Source of the DNA: CANQBR01 sp964641395
Lineage (GTDB): Bacteria; Bacillota; Negativicutes; Acidaminococcales; Acidaminococcaceae
Assembly (NCBI GenBank): GCA_964641395.1
Contig: CAZXKQ010000011.1
Span: forward strand, 1 to 47,912
Reading direction: 5' to 3'
DNA length: 47,912 nucleotides
Shown one piece after another: positions 32,802 through 41,061 of this stretch. Positions within the stretch are counted from its first letter, which is position 1; each line of letters opens with the position of its first letter. The notes under the pieces are model-generated. The model worked only from the letters and a program-made list of their open reading frames with translations, was not told the DNA's origin and searched no databases. A program made the position numbers and the translations under genes.

Positions 32802-33605
32802 CTACCTCCTGCTCTGGCGCAGGGCTTCAAAGAGGACTACCGCCGCGGCGGCGGCCACGTTCAAGGACTCCGCCCGCCCCGGCATAGGTATGTAGAGCTT
32901 CTCCCCTGCCCGCTCCAACAGGCTGGGCCTCACCCCCTGGGCCTCATTACCCAGGAGCACCGCCAACCGGCCCCGCAGGTTGGCCTTGTAGAGGCTGCGG
33001 CCCCCCTTGGGGGCACAGGCCGCCAACTCGTACCCGGCCTCCTGGGCCGCCGCCACCAGCTCCTCCTCGCTGACGTTGCTGACGCAGGGCAGGTAGTGGA
33101 GGGCCCCCATAGTGGAGCGCACCGTCTTGGGGGCGTAGAGGTCGGCACAGCCGGCCAGCAACACCCCTCCCCCTGCCCCTGCCGCCTCGGCAGTGCGGAG
33201 GATGCTGCCTACGTTCCCTGGGTCTGCCACCCCGTCCAGCACCACTACCAGCCTGCCCTGGGCGAAGAGCTCCGCCAGGGGAGGCTCGGCGATGCGGCAG
33301 AGGGCCAGCACCCCTTGGGGGGTCTTCTCGTCGGCGATCTTCTTCAGCACCGCCTCGCTGACCGGGATCAGCTCCAAGCCCTGGGCCGCCGCCTTTTCCA
33401 AGAGGGCGGCCAGACGGGGCTGCTGCACATAGGCCTCCGGCAGGTAGAAGAGCTTACAGGCGGCGGCTGCCGCCACTGCCTCCTCCGTCTGCCGCAGCCC
33501 TTCCACCAAGTAGAGGCCTTGGCGCTGCCTTTCCTGCTTCTGCTTGAGGGCCGCCGCCTCCTTCACCAGGGGGTTGCGGACGCTGCTGATTTCTTCCCTA
33601 CCCAT
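32802..33605 (-). CDS. TrmH/SpoU family RNA 2'-O-ribose methyltransferase
   Basis: From ATG 33605 (GGGAG eight bases upstream) it has 267 residues. An N-terminal substrate-binding domain of L30e type (SSVRNPLVKEAAALKQKQERQRQGLYLVEG) precedes the SPOUT knot with DGVADPGNVGSILRTAEA, VLLGNEAQGV and IPMPGRAESLNVAAAAAV, the three SpoU motifs. The group includes 23S rRNA methyltransferases such as RlmB and YsgA; the exact site cannot be named. Its ATG overlaps the ktrA stop (TAATG). Confidence 0.88.
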   Translation of the reverse strand: MGREEISSVRNPLVKEAAALKQKQERQRQGLYLVEGLRQTEEAVAAAAACKLFYLPEAYVQQPRLAALLEKAAAQGLELIPVSEAVLKKIADEKTPQGVLALCRIAEPPLAELFAQGRLVVVLDGVADPGNVGSILRTAEAAGAGGGVLLAGCADLYAPKTVRSTMGALHYLPCVSNVSEEELVAAAQEAGYELAACAPKGGRSLYKANLRGRLAVLLGNEAQGVRPSLLERAGEKLYIPMPGRAESLNVAAAAAVVLFEALRQSRR

Positions 33606-34264
33606 TATAAAAGCTCCCACAAACGATTAATAGCCTGCTTGGTGCCTAGCACGATCAGGTGGTCCCCGTGGGCGAAGACGGTCTTGGCCGGGGGATTGAC
33701 GATGGTGCTGTCGGCCCGCTGGATGGCCACTACGCTGACATTGAAGCGAGAGCGGAGATTAGCCTGGATCAGGTCCATGCCTACAAACTCGTCCGGCAGC
33801 TCCAGGGTGACTACGCTGATGTGCTGGCTTAGCTCCAGGTAGTCCACCACGTTGCTGGCGATCAGGTTGTGGGCCAGCCGCCGCCCCATGTCCGACTCCG
33901 AGTTGATCACCTTGTCGGCGCCGATCTTCTCCGCCATCTTGCCGTGGAGGTCGCTCACCGCCTTCACCACCACCATGGGCACCCCCATCTCCTTTAGGAG
34001 CAGGGTGCACATCATGTTGCTCTCCAGGTTGCCTATGGCCACCACCGCCACATCCACCTCCGGCGCGTTCAGGTTGCGCAGGGTCTGCTCATCGGCGGCG
34101 TTGCCGCATACCACGTAGCTAAGGCGGTTGCTGATGTTCTGCACCAGGGCCTCGTTGTCGTCGATAGCCAGCACCTCGCAGCCCAGGTTTTCCAGAGTCA
34201 GGGCCACGCTGGAACCGAAGCGGCCCAGGCCGGCCACCAGGATCTGTTTGCGCTTCTTTCTCAT
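33605..34264 (-). CDS. ktrA: KtrA/TrkA potassium-uptake regulatory subunit
   Basis: A 219-residue cytoplasmic RCK protein. RCK-N has the nucleotide-binding GLGRFGSSVA with the acidic residue in AIDDNE; RCK-C follows from about residue 140. The ring gates the KtrB channel in response to ATP/ADP or c-di-AMP. AAGGAGG precedes the ATG. It is 12 bases after ktrB. The single RCK repeat (about 220 residues) is of Ktr type, not the double TrkA of E. coli. Confidence 0.92.
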   Translation of the reverse strand: MRKKRKQILVAGLGRFGSSVALTLENLGCEVLAIDDNEALVQNISNRLSYVVCGNAADEQTLRNLNAPEVDVAVVAIGNLESNMMCTLLLKEMGVPMVVVKAVSDLHGKMAEKIGADKVINSESDMGRRLAHNLIASNVVDYLELSQHISVVTLELPDEFVGMDLIQANLRSRFNVSVVAIQRADSTIVNPPAKTVFAHGDHLIVLGTKQAINRLWELL

Positions 34265-34276
34265 AGTCGAACCTCC

Positions 34277-35626
34277 TTAGCCTATGAACACATCCTCAGC
34301 GGGATAGCGGACCTTTTCCGTATGCTTGTCAAAGAAGGACATGGTGAAGGTTAAAATGCCCACCCTGCCTACGAACATAGTCAGTATCAGCACCAATTTG
34401 GCCAGGGGCTGCCACTCCGGGGTGATGCCCACCCCCATCCCCACAGTGCCGAAGGCGGAGAAGACCTCGAACAGCACCAGGCAGAAGGGCTGGACCTTGT
34501 GATTGAGGAGCAGGAGGGCGAAGAAGGCCAGGGCCAGGTAGATGGCGGCCAGCACGAAGACGCTGGTGGCCTTGCTGATGCACTGCCGGCTGAGCCGCCG
34601 CCGGAACAGCACCGCGTCCTTCTTGTTCCGCACCAGGGCCATGGTGGTGGCCAGCAGCACTACGAAGGTGGTGGTCTTCAGCCCGCCGCCGGTAGAGGTG
34701 GGAGAGGCCCCCACGAACATCAGCAGGTCCATGATGAAGAGGCTTTCGTAGCGGGCCTTGGACAGGTCTATGCTGTTGAAGCCGGCGGTACGCAGGCTGA
34801 CGGACTGGAAGAGGGAGGCTAAAAACTGCTGGGGCGCTTCCAGCCCTCCCAAAGTGGCCGGGTTGTTCCCTTCCAGCAGCCACAGCACCAGGGCTCCCCC
34901 TAGGCTCAGGCCCAGGGAGGCGGTGAGGGCTATTTTGCTGTGGAGGGTGAGCCGCCGCCAGCAGCGCTTGCGGGCCACGTCGCTGATCACCATCACCCCC
35001 AGGCCTCCCAAGGTGATGAGGAGGATGAAGATGCCGTTCACCACCAGGTTGTCCCGGTAGTTGCAGAGGCTGGTCCAGTTGCCCAAGATGTCGAAGCCTG
35101 CATTGCAAAAGGCGCTTACCGCATGCCAGAAGCCCCAGTAGAAGGCCTTCAGCCCCAGCCCTGCCTCTTCGTAAAAGTAGTAGGACAGGAGGCCGCCGAA
35201 GAACAGCTCCACCGCCAGAGTGTAGATGATGATGTTTCTGGCCGTCCGCACCACGCTGCCTGGCTCATCCTGGTTGAGGGACTCCTGCAGCAGCAGCCTC
35301 TCCCGGATGGCCACCCGTTTGCCCATGCCGATGCTCAGCACGGTGGTGAGGGTCATGATGCCTACGCCGCCGATCTGGATCAGGAGGAGGATCACGATTT
35401 GGCCGAAGATGCTGAAATAACGGCCGGTGTCCACCACCGCCAGGCCGGTGACGCAGCTAGCGCTGGTGGCGGTGAAGAGGGCGTCTACAAAGTTCATCCA
35501 CTCCCTGTTGGTGTTGGAGATGGGCAGCAGCAAGAGGAGGGTGCCGAGGCTGATGAGGGCCAGGAAGGAGAGGCACACCGCCATGCTGCGGTTCAGGTTG
35601 AGGATGAGCCTGAGCATTTTAGTCAT
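34277..35626 (-). CDS. ktrB: KtrB/TrkH potassium-uptake membrane subunit
   Basis: From ATG 35626 (AAGGAG nine bases upstream) it has 449 residues. Four pore repeats are visible, with the filter sequences TSASCVTGLAVVDTG, SAFCNAGFDILGN, SLRTAGFNSIDL and SAFGTVGMGVG. The glycine at each filter is kept. It is a sodium- or proton-coupled K+ uptake channel-like transporter. The longer frame upstream lies in the leader and is unlikely. It heads the ktrB-ktrA-methyltransferase-PHP operon. Confidence 0.93.
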   Translation of the reverse strand: MTKMLRLILNLNRSMAVCLSFLALISLGTLLLLLPISNTNREWMNFVDALFTATSASCVTGLAVVDTGRYFSIFGQIVILLLIQIGGVGIMTLTTVLSIGMGKRVAIRERLLLQESLNQDEPGSVVRTARNIIIYTLAVELFFGGLLSYYFYEEAGLGLKAFYWGFWHAVSAFCNAGFDILGNWTSLCNYRDNLVVNGIFILLITLGGLGVMVISDVARKRCWRRLTLHSKIALTASLGLSLGGALVLWLLEGNNPATLGGLEAPQQFLASLFQSVSLRTAGFNSIDLSKARYESLFIMDLLMFVGASPTSTGGGLKTTTFVVLLATTMALVRNKKDAVLFRRRLSRQCISKATSVFVLAAIYLALAFFALLLLNHKVQPFCLVLFEVFSAFGTVGMGVGITPEWQPLAKLVLILTMFVGRVGILTFTMSFFDKHTEKVRYPAEDVFIG

Positions 35627-35677
35627 TACAGAGGGCTCCTTGTCGCTGGTAGCAGTTGCACGCACAACTACCCTACC

Positions 35678-35691
35678 ATTATACCACAAAA
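35678..35691 (-). promoter_or_regulatory. extended -10 promoter of the ktrBA operon
   Basis: Minus strand TTTTGTGGTATAAT, identical to the element at 4926-4939. No good -35 is seen. The start near 35671 leaves a leader of about 45 bases. Confidence 0.7.
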
Positions 35692-35708
35692 GGGCGCAAC
35701 CCGCAGTA

Positions 35709-35737
35709 AGAGAAAAGGGCCTGCTCCTGGCAGGCCC
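35709..35737 (-). terminator. intrinsic terminator of efp
   Basis: Minus strand GGGCCTGC, loop CAGGA, GCAGGCCC, TTTTCTCTT. The stem is eight perfect pairs, about 25 bases after the efp stop. Confidence 0.92.
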
Positions 35738-35761
35738 TCAGCCCTACTTGCTTCCCAGCCA

Positions 35762-36319
35762 TCAAGCTCTGGAGATGTACTCGCCGCTGCGGGTGTCGAT
35801 GGCCAGCACCTCTCCCTCGTTGATGAAGAGGGGCACCTTCACTACGTAGCCCGTCTCCAGGGTGGCCGGCTTGCTGCCGCCGGTGGCGGTGTCCCCCCGC
35901 ACCCCGGGCTCCGTCTTCACTACCTTCAGCTCCACCGTGTTAGGCAGCTCCACCCCCAAGATCCGCTCTTCGTAGACGATGATCTTCACTTCCATGTTCT
36001 CCAACAGGAAGTTGAGGGCGTTGCCTAACTGCTCCTTGTGCAGCTCCGTCTGCTCGTAGTTGTCCGTATCCATGAACACGTAGCTGTCCCCGTCGGCGTA
36101 GAGGTACTGCATGGAGCGGCGGTCGATGCGGGCCTTAGGCAGCCGCTCGCCGGCGTTGAAGGTGCGCTCGATGACGGCGCCGGTGCAGAGGTTGCGCATC
36201 TTAGCCCGCACGAAGGCGGCCCCCTTCCCTGGCTTTACATGCTGAAACTCCACTACCTGCCAGGCATCCCCGTCTATGGTGACGGTCAGGTTGGTCTTGA
36301 ACTCGTTGGTGGAAATCAT
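35762..36319 (-). CDS. efp: elongation factor P
   Basis: A 185-residue, three-domain factor that rescues ribosomes stalled at polyproline. The start ATG 36319 has AGGAGG eight bases upstream; the longer frame is discarded. The modifiable lysine K32 lies in HVKPGKGAAFVRAK, so the tip is the lysine type, as in E. coli and Bacillus. No EpmA or other modification gene is in the window. A TATAAT at 36339-36344 may provide a weak local promoter, but the gene also follows the Xaa-Pro peptidase as in Bacillus yqhT-efp. Confidence 0.96.
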   Translation of the reverse strand: MISTNEFKTNLTVTIDGDAWQVVEFQHVKPGKGAAFVRAKMRNLCTGAVIERTFNAGERLPKARIDRRSMQYLYADGDSYVFMDTDNYEQTELHKEQLGNALNFLLENMEVKIIVYEERILGVELPNTVELKVVKTEPGVRGDTATGGSKPATLETGYVVKVPLFINEGEVLAIDTRSGEYISRA

Positions 36320-36397
36320 GGCTACATCCTCCTCGCAAATTATATACAGTGAATTATGTACAGGCTTCACAGGCCCGCGCGGCTGGGGCGGCCCTGC

Positions 36398-37456
36398 CTA
36401 AGAGAGCTCTAGCAGCTCCTTGGTGAACTTGTTCAGGGGCCTGGCCCCTGCAGCCGTCAAGACTACGCTGTCCTCGATCCGCACCCCGCCTTGGCCGGGG
36501 AAGTACAGGCCTGGCTCTATCGTGAAGGTCATGCCCTCTGCCAGAGGCTCCCTGCCCCTGCCGTTGATGGCAGGCAGCTCGTGGATCTCCAGGCCCACCC
36601 CGTGGCCGGTGCCATGGCAGTAATGGGCTCCGTACCCTACTGCCGCCAACACGCCCCGCACTTGGAAGTCCAGCTGCCGGCCGCTGCAGCCTGCCTGGGC
36701 CGCCGCCAAGCCCCTCAGCTGGGCGCTAAGGACCAAATTGTATATAGACCGCTGCCAGGGGCTGGCCCTTCCCAGCACCAGGGTGCGGGTCACGTCCCCA
36801 TGGTAGCCGCCGCAGACGGCGCCGAAGTCCAGGGTGACCAGGTCCCCCGCTTCCAGCACCCTGTCCGTAGCCCGGCCGTGGGGCAGGGCGGAGCGGGGGC
36901 CGGAGGCCACTATGGTGTCAAAGGCCGGCTTTTCGCTGCCTAGGCTGGCCAGATAGTACTCCAGCTTGGCCGCCACCTGGCTCTCCCTCAGCCCCGGCCG
37001 CAGCTCCCCTAGGAGCTTCTCCAGGGCTGCGTCCTCTATCTCGGCCGCCTGCTGTAACAGGGCCAGTTCTGCCTCCTCCTTCACCTGCCGGATCCCCGCC
37101 AGGTCCACGCTGAGGAGCTCTGCCTTGGGCCCCAGGGCTTCCCGCAGTTCCAGATAGTCGCAGTAGCTGAAGGCGGCCCCGTCAAAGGCCACCCTGGCCT
37201 GCTGCCCCGCTAGGGCGGCGGCGGCCAGGAAGATGCGGCCCTGGTGCAGTTCCACCTGGCCCTCCTTCATCTCCTCCTTGGCCTGTTCCGTATAGCGGCC
37301 GTCGGTGAGGAGCACCAGCCTCTCCCTGTCCAGGTAGAGGAGGCTGCTGTCGCCGCTGAAGCCGCACAGGTAGCGGATGCTGCTCTCGTCCTGGAGTATG
37401 GCGCAGGAGGCTCCCGCCTTCTCTAGCACCCCTAAGGCCCGTTCCAGCCGGCTCAT
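36398..37456 (-). CDS. M24B Xaa-Pro peptidase (YqhT-like)
   Basis: From ATG 37456 (GGAGG eight bases upstream) it has 352 residues. The N-terminal creatinase-like domain is followed by the metallopeptidase. Metal ligands are visible in TLDFGAVCGGYHGDVTRT (two Asp), HGTGHGVGLEIHE (His), MTFTIEPGLYF (Glu) and RIEDSVV (Glu). It removes residues before proline. Placement before efp is conserved. Together they handle proline-rich peptides at synthesis and turnover, though functional coupling is inference. Confidence 0.92.
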   Translation of the reverse strand: MSRLERALGVLEKAGASCAILQDESSIRYLCGFSGDSSLLYLDRERLVLLTDGRYTEQAKEEMKEGQVELHQGRIFLAAAALAGQQARVAFDGAAFSYCDYLELREALGPKAELLSVDLAGIRQVKEEAELALLQQAAEIEDAALEKLLGELRPGLRESQVAAKLEYYLASLGSEKPAFDTIVASGPRSALPHGRATDRVLEAGDLVTLDFGAVCGGYHGDVTRTLVLGRASPWQRSIYNLVLSAQLRGLAAAQAGCSGRQLDFQVRGVLAAVGYGAHYCHGTGHGVGLEIHELPAINGRGREPLAEGMTFTIEPGLYFPGQGGVRIEDSVVLTAAGARPLNKFTKELLELS

Positions 37457-37487
37457 CCCTGCCACCTCCCGTCTCCAGCTGCAAGAA

Positions 37488-37547
37488 AGTCAAAGTCAAA
37501 GTCCTTGACAACACCTTGATTTTATCATGTTAGGCCCTAACTGGCAA
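37488..37547 (-). promoter_or_regulatory. promoter and tandem-repeat operator candidate of the Xaa-Pro peptidase-efp unit
   Basis: Minus strand TTGCCA (37542-37547), 17 bases, TAAAAT (37519-37524) with TGA in front. The -35 is in the loop of a hairpin TAGGCC/GGCCTA (37531-37553) that begins at the U32 stop codon. Just after the predicted start, plus-strand AGTCAA repeats at 37488, 37494 and (partly) 37500 form a 6-bp direct repeat. Confidence 0.6.
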
Positions 37548-37550
37548 GGC

Positions 37551-38780
37551 CTAGCTGTTTTTTCTCCGCAGAATGCTGTCCTTGGCCACAGGGCGGGGAC
37601 AGGCAGTGCTGAAGCGCTGCTGGGCGTGGGGGGCGCAGTCTATGCTGAGCCCCTCCTCGTCCTCCATGTCCTTCAGCAGGAGGGGGAAGACCTGGCCGTC
37701 AGGCTGCAGCACCTCTAGGAGCTGGCCCGCCTTCACGTTGTTCCGCTGCTGGATGTAGAGCCGTTGGGCCTCCTGGTCGTAGTCCAGCACCAGGCCTACG
37801 AAGCTGTAGGCCTCTGCCGCCTTAGGGCTGTCGTAGACCATGGCGGCGCTATCCGGCCGCCCTAGGGCAAAGCCGGCGGTGTAGGCCCTGTGGGAGACCT
37901 TGTCCAGCTCGGCCAGCCACTCCGGCTTAGGGGCATAGCCCTCCAAGTCGGCCCAGGCGGCATCGATGGCCTGGCGGTAGACGCTGACCACCGTGGCCAC
38001 GTAGTGGGCGCTCTTCATCCGCCCCTCTATCTTCAGGCTGCTCAGCCCCAGCCGGAGGAGGTCCGGCAGGTAGGCGATGAGGCAGAGATCCTTAGAATTC
38101 ATGATGTAGCTGCCCCCCTCGTCCTCCTCCAGGGAGAAGAACTGGCCCGGCCGCTTCTCTTCCACCAGGGCGTAGCGCCAGCGGCAGGCCTGGGTGCAGG
38201 CCCCCCTGTTGCCGTCCCGGCCGGTAAGGTAGCTGGACAGCAGGCAGCGGCCGGAATAGGCTATGCACATGGCCCCGTGGACGAAGGTTTCCAGCTCTAC
38301 CTCCGTCTCGGCGGCTATGGCGGCGATCTCCTGCAAGGACAGCTCCCTGGCCAGCACCACCCGGGCCGCCCCCAGCTGCTGCCAGGCCCGTACTGCCGCC
38401 CCATTGGCTGTGTTGGCCTGGGTGCTGACGTGGAGGGGCAGCTGGGGCACCACCTGGCGGGCCGTAGCCCACACCCCTAGGTCCGACACCAGAAGGCCGT
38501 CCACCTGGCAGGCCGCCAGCTGGAGCAGATAGGCCGGCAGGGCGGCGATGTCCTCGTCCCGGGCGAAGATGTTCACCGTCACATAGACCTTCTTGCCGCT
38601 GCTGTGGGCCAGCTCAGTGACGGCCGCTATTTCCTCTATGGTAAAATTGCCTGCATAGGCCCGCAGGCCGAAGGCCTTGCCCCCTAGGTACAGGGCATCG
38701 GCTCCGTAGAGGAGGGCTAGGCGGCCCTTCTCCAGATCTCCGGCCGGGGCCAGCAACTCTGGTTTCCCTATCTTCCTCAT
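37551..38780 (-). CDS. peptidase U32 family protein
   Basis: A 409-residue protein of the U32 (YrrO/TrhP/YegQ) family. ELLAPAGDLEKGRLALLYGADALYLGG is at the N-terminus. The cysteine-bearing signature is around FVHGAMCIAYSGRCLLSSY and GACTQACRWRY, followed by SLKIEGRMKS. Members were called collagenase-like, but TrhP-type members hydroxylate uridine 34 in tRNA with prephenate, so tRNA modification is likely. Bacillus has two adjacent copies (yrrN, yrrO); only one is here. It follows mltG. Confidence 0.9.
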   Translation of the reverse strand: MRKIGKPELLAPAGDLEKGRLALLYGADALYLGGKAFGLRAYAGNFTIEEIAAVTELAHSSGKKVYVTVNIFARDEDIAALPAYLLQLAACQVDGLLVSDLGVWATARQVVPQLPLHVSTQANTANGAAVRAWQQLGAARVVLARELSLQEIAAIAAETEVELETFVHGAMCIAYSGRCLLSSYLTGRDGNRGACTQACRWRYALVEEKRPGQFFSLEEDEGGSYIMNSKDLCLIAYLPDLLRLGLSSLKIEGRMKSAHYVATVVSVYRQAIDAAWADLEGYAPKPEWLAELDKVSHRAYTAGFALGRPDSAAMVYDSPKAAEAYSFVGLVLDYDQEAQRLYIQQRNNVKAGQLLEVLQPDGQVFPLLLKDMEDEEGLSIDCAPHAQQRFSTACPRPVAKDSILRRKNS

Positions 38781-38805
38781 TTCCTCATCCCTCTAGCAGG
38801 CCCCT

Positions 38806-39846
38806 TCACCGTCCTGCGTCTATGTCCCTGATGGCCTGCAGATGCTCCTGGTAGGTACGGCTGAAACGGTGGCGCCAGTTAGGCTCGGCCACAAAGTACA
38901 GGTAGTCGGTGTCCTGGGCCCGCACCACCGCCAGCATGGCGCTGAGGCCGGGGGCGGCGATGGGGCCGGGGGGCAGGCCCAGGTGGGTATAGGTATTATA
39001 AGGGCTGTCTACCTGGGTGTCTGCAAAGGTGATTATCTCCCGCTGCCGGCCTCCGAGGGCGTATTGCACCGTAGTATCGGACTGGATGGGCATGCCCAGG
39101 GCCAGGCGTTTGCGAAAAATCCCTGCGATGAGGGGCTGCTCCTCGGCCAGGGTGGCCTCTAGCTCCACCATGGCGGCGATGTTCACCATGTCCCGGACCC
39201 TCAGCCCCTGCTCCTGGCAGAGCCTGGGCAGCTCAGCGGCCTGCAGCTCTATGTCGAACTGCTCCACCATCCGCCTCAGGATGCTCTCCTCGCTGGCCCC
39301 GATGGGAAACTCGTAGGTGGCGGGAAAGATGAAGCCCTCCGCCTTGTAGAGGACCTCCTCCCCTCCCTGCATGTAGGGGTAGGGGGCGTAGTCCTTGGCC
39401 GCCTGCAGGAAGGCCTCCCCCCTGCCCAGGCCCTCTGCCTCCAGCTTGGCGGCGGCCTTGCGCAGGTCGTAGCCCTCCGGCAGGGCGAATTTCGCCAGGG
39501 CGATCTGCCCTGTGGTGAGCCGTTGGGCCAGCTGGCGGTTGTTGAGCCCCCCAGGCAGCTGGTAGATGCCGGCCTGCAGCCGGCCCTCATAGCCGTGGAG
39601 CTTCACCGTCAGCTTGAAGGCGCCGCCGTCCTTCACCAGGCCGGCCTGGTGGAGGATGCGGCCTATTTCCTCCGTATGGGCTCCCCGGGGTATTTTCACC
39701 AGTACGTTGCCGGCGATGGCGAAGTCCCTATTATCATTGAGCCGGGAAAAGTAAAAGGCTGCCAGGCACAGGCACAACAAGAAGGTGGCCAGCACCAGGC
39801 TGGCAGCCCTCCCTTTGCACCCGTCCTTCAGCCTCTTTATCGTCAT
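38806..39846 (-). CDS. mltG: endolytic murein transglycosylase MltG
   Basis: A 346-residue YceG-family enzyme that cuts nascent peptidoglycan strands. A single N-terminal transmembrane helix (about 15-33) is followed by a LysM-like subdomain with VKIPRGAHTEEIGRIL. The catalytic region contains NIAAMVELEATLAEEQPLIAGIF, with the conserved glutamate, then GMPIQSDTTVQYALG, NTYTHLGLPPGPIAAPG and YLYFVAEPNWRHRFS. All are family hallmarks. It is in the ruvX-DUF1292-mltG order of Bacillota. Confidence 0.95.
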   Translation of the reverse strand: MTIKRLKDGCKGRAASLVLATFLLCLCLAAFYFSRLNDNRDFAIAGNVLVKIPRGAHTEEIGRILHQAGLVKDGGAFKLTVKLHGYEGRLQAGIYQLPGGLNNRQLAQRLTTGQIALAKFALPEGYDLRKAAAKLEAEGLGRGEAFLQAAKDYAPYPYMQGGEEVLYKAEGFIFPATYEFPIGASEESILRRMVEQFDIELQAAELPRLCQEQGLRVRDMVNIAAMVELEATLAEEQPLIAGIFRKRLALGMPIQSDTTVQYALGGRQREIITFADTQVDSPYNTYTHLGLPPGPIAAPGLSAMLAVVRAQDTDYLYFVAEPNWRHRFSRTYQEHLQAIRDIDAGR

Positions 39847-39888
39847 AGCCCCACCTACAGAGAGGGGGCAAGCCCTAGGCCCGCCGCC

Positions 39889-40251
39889 TCACTGTCCGTC
39901 CCTATCCCCTTCTAGCTCATCCATCAACTCTTCGTAGGCGGCTAGGGCTGCTAAGAACTCTTCCTCGCTGGGATCTACGTAGCAGGCCTCCCCCTCCTCA
40001 TCAAAGGTCACCTTGGCGATGACCACTTCTTCCTCTTCTTCGGCAGGCTCTTCCTCCGCCTCCGGGTCGAACTTCACCAGCAGGGCGAAGTCGTCCCTGC
40101 CCACAGGGAAGACCATCTCTTCGTAGTAGTAGGTCTCCTTGCCTTCGGCGTCCACCATTACCACGATGTCGTCCCCGCTCTCTTCTTCAGGAGGCAGCTT
40201 GCTCAGGTCTATCTCCTCTCCTGCCAGCTCCTCCTTAGCCTTTTTGGTCAT
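39889..40251 (-). CDS. DUF1292 (YrzB-like) acidic protein
   Basis: A 120-residue, strongly acidic protein. DIVVMVDAEGKETYYYEEMVFPVGRDDFALLV and a later VDPSEEEFLAALAAYEEL match DUF1292. Function is unknown. Homologues lie between ruvX and mltG across Bacillota, as here. It starts three bases after the ruvX stop. The middle is an almost pure Glu run. Confidence 0.85.
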   Translation of the reverse strand: MTKKAKEELAGEEIDLSKLPPEEESGDDIVVMVDAEGKETYYYEEMVFPVGRDDFALLVKFDPEAEEEPAEEEEEVVIAKVTFDEEGEACYVDPSEEEFLAALAAYEELMDELEGDRDGQ

Positions 40252-40254
40252 ACT

Positions 40255-40686
40255 TCACCTCTTGTAGTTCTGGCCGTCCAGGTAGGTCTGCAGTATTACC
40301 TGGGCCGCCTGCTTGTCGATGAGCTGTTTGCGCTTTTTGCGGGATAGGTCCGCCTCCAGCAGGGTGCGGGCGGCCGCCACGGTAGAAAGCCGCTCGTCCT
40401 GCAGCACCACCTGCAGCTGGGGATGGCGCTGGGCCAGCTCCGCTGCCAAGGCGGCACAGGCGGCGGCGTTAGCCCCGACGCTGCCGTTCATATTCTTGGG
40501 ATAGCCCACCACCAGGGTGCCCACCTCATAGGCCGCCACCAGGGCGTCCAGCCTGGCCATGTCCTCCGCCTGGGTAGTGCGGCGCAGCACCTCCAGGCCG
40601 CTGGCGAAGAGGCCGGTAGGGTCGCTGACGGCTATGCCTATGGTGCGGCTGCCCACGTCCAGGGCCATACTGCGCTTGCCCTGCAC
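40255..40686 (-). CDS. ruvX: RuvX/YqgF, RNase H-fold nuclease
   Basis: A 143-residue protein with the RNase H fold: MALDVGSRTIGIAVSD (first Asp), VVGYPKNMNGSVG, LQDERLSTVAA (Glu) and DKQAAQVILQTYLD (last Asp). It is implicated in 16S rRNA 5' maturation, or Holliday junction resolution by analogy. The frame begins with GTG 40686, which has AAGAAGG seven bases upstream; ATG 40668 is the alternative. It follows ireB by two bases. Confidence 0.93.
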   Translation of the reverse strand: MQGKRSMALDVGSRTIGIAVSDPTGLFASGLEVLRRTTQAEDMARLDALVAAYEVGTLVVGYPKNMNGSVGANAAACAALAAELAQRHPQLQVVLQDERLSTVAAARTLLEADLSRKKRKQLIDKQAAQVILQTYLDGQNYKR

Positions 40687-40688
40687 CG

Positions 40689-40949
40689 CTAAGCCTTCTT
40701 GATCTTTTCCAGATAGCTGGCCACCAGGGTTTCGATCAGCTCGTAACGCTCGTGGCGGCGCAGCTTGCTGCGGGCATCCTTGTGGCTGGTGATATAGGTG
40801 GGGTCACCACTGAGCAGATAACCTGTCAGCTGGTCCACCGGCTTGTACCCCCGCTCTTCCAGGGCGGCATAGACCTGGCGCATGGTCTCTTCCACGCTTA
40901 ACTCCTCTTTATTCCTTTTAAACAATACTGTTTCTTGAGAAACCTCCAT
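40689..40949 (-). CDS. IreB family regulatory phosphoprotein
   Basis: An 86-residue DUF965 protein, homologue of YrzL and of Enterococcus IreB. Signature: LSVEETMRQVYAALEERGYKPVDQLTGYLLSGDPTYI. IreB is phosphorylated on N-terminal threonines by a PASTA kinase and controls MurAA turnover and thus cell-wall synthesis. The N-terminus here has a threonine (VSQETVLF). AGGAGG is nine bases upstream. It heads a unit that includes mltG, another wall enzyme. Confidence 0.92.
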   Translation of the reverse strand: MEVSQETVLFKRNKEELSVEETMRQVYAALEERGYKPVDQLTGYLLSGDPTYITSHKDARSKLRRHERYELIETLVASYLEKIKKA

Positions 40950-40984
40950 CAGTAGCAGCCTCCTTTCCTAGACCGTCTTATTTT

Positions 40985-41014
40985 ATTATAGCATAAATAT
41001 TAACAAAAAGGCAA
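40985..41014 (-). promoter_or_regulatory. promoter of the ireB-ruvX-mltG unit
   Basis: Minus strand TTGCCT (41009-41014), 18 bases, TATAAT (40985-40990) with TGC in front as an extended -10. The start near 40978 gives a leader of about 30 bases. Confidence 0.65.
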
Positions 41015-41023
41015 AATATATCT

Positions 41024-41058
41024 GGCCCCTTGAGGAGCTCCGCCGCTCCTCCAAGGCC
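41024..41058 (-). terminator. hairpin terminator of alaS
   Basis: Minus strand GGCCTTGGAGGAGC pairs imperfectly with GCTCCTCAAGGGGCC across GGCGGA. It is followed by AGATATATTTTG, so the T tract is not ideal. It lies just after the alaS stop. Confidence 0.65.
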
Positions 41059-41061
41059 TGC

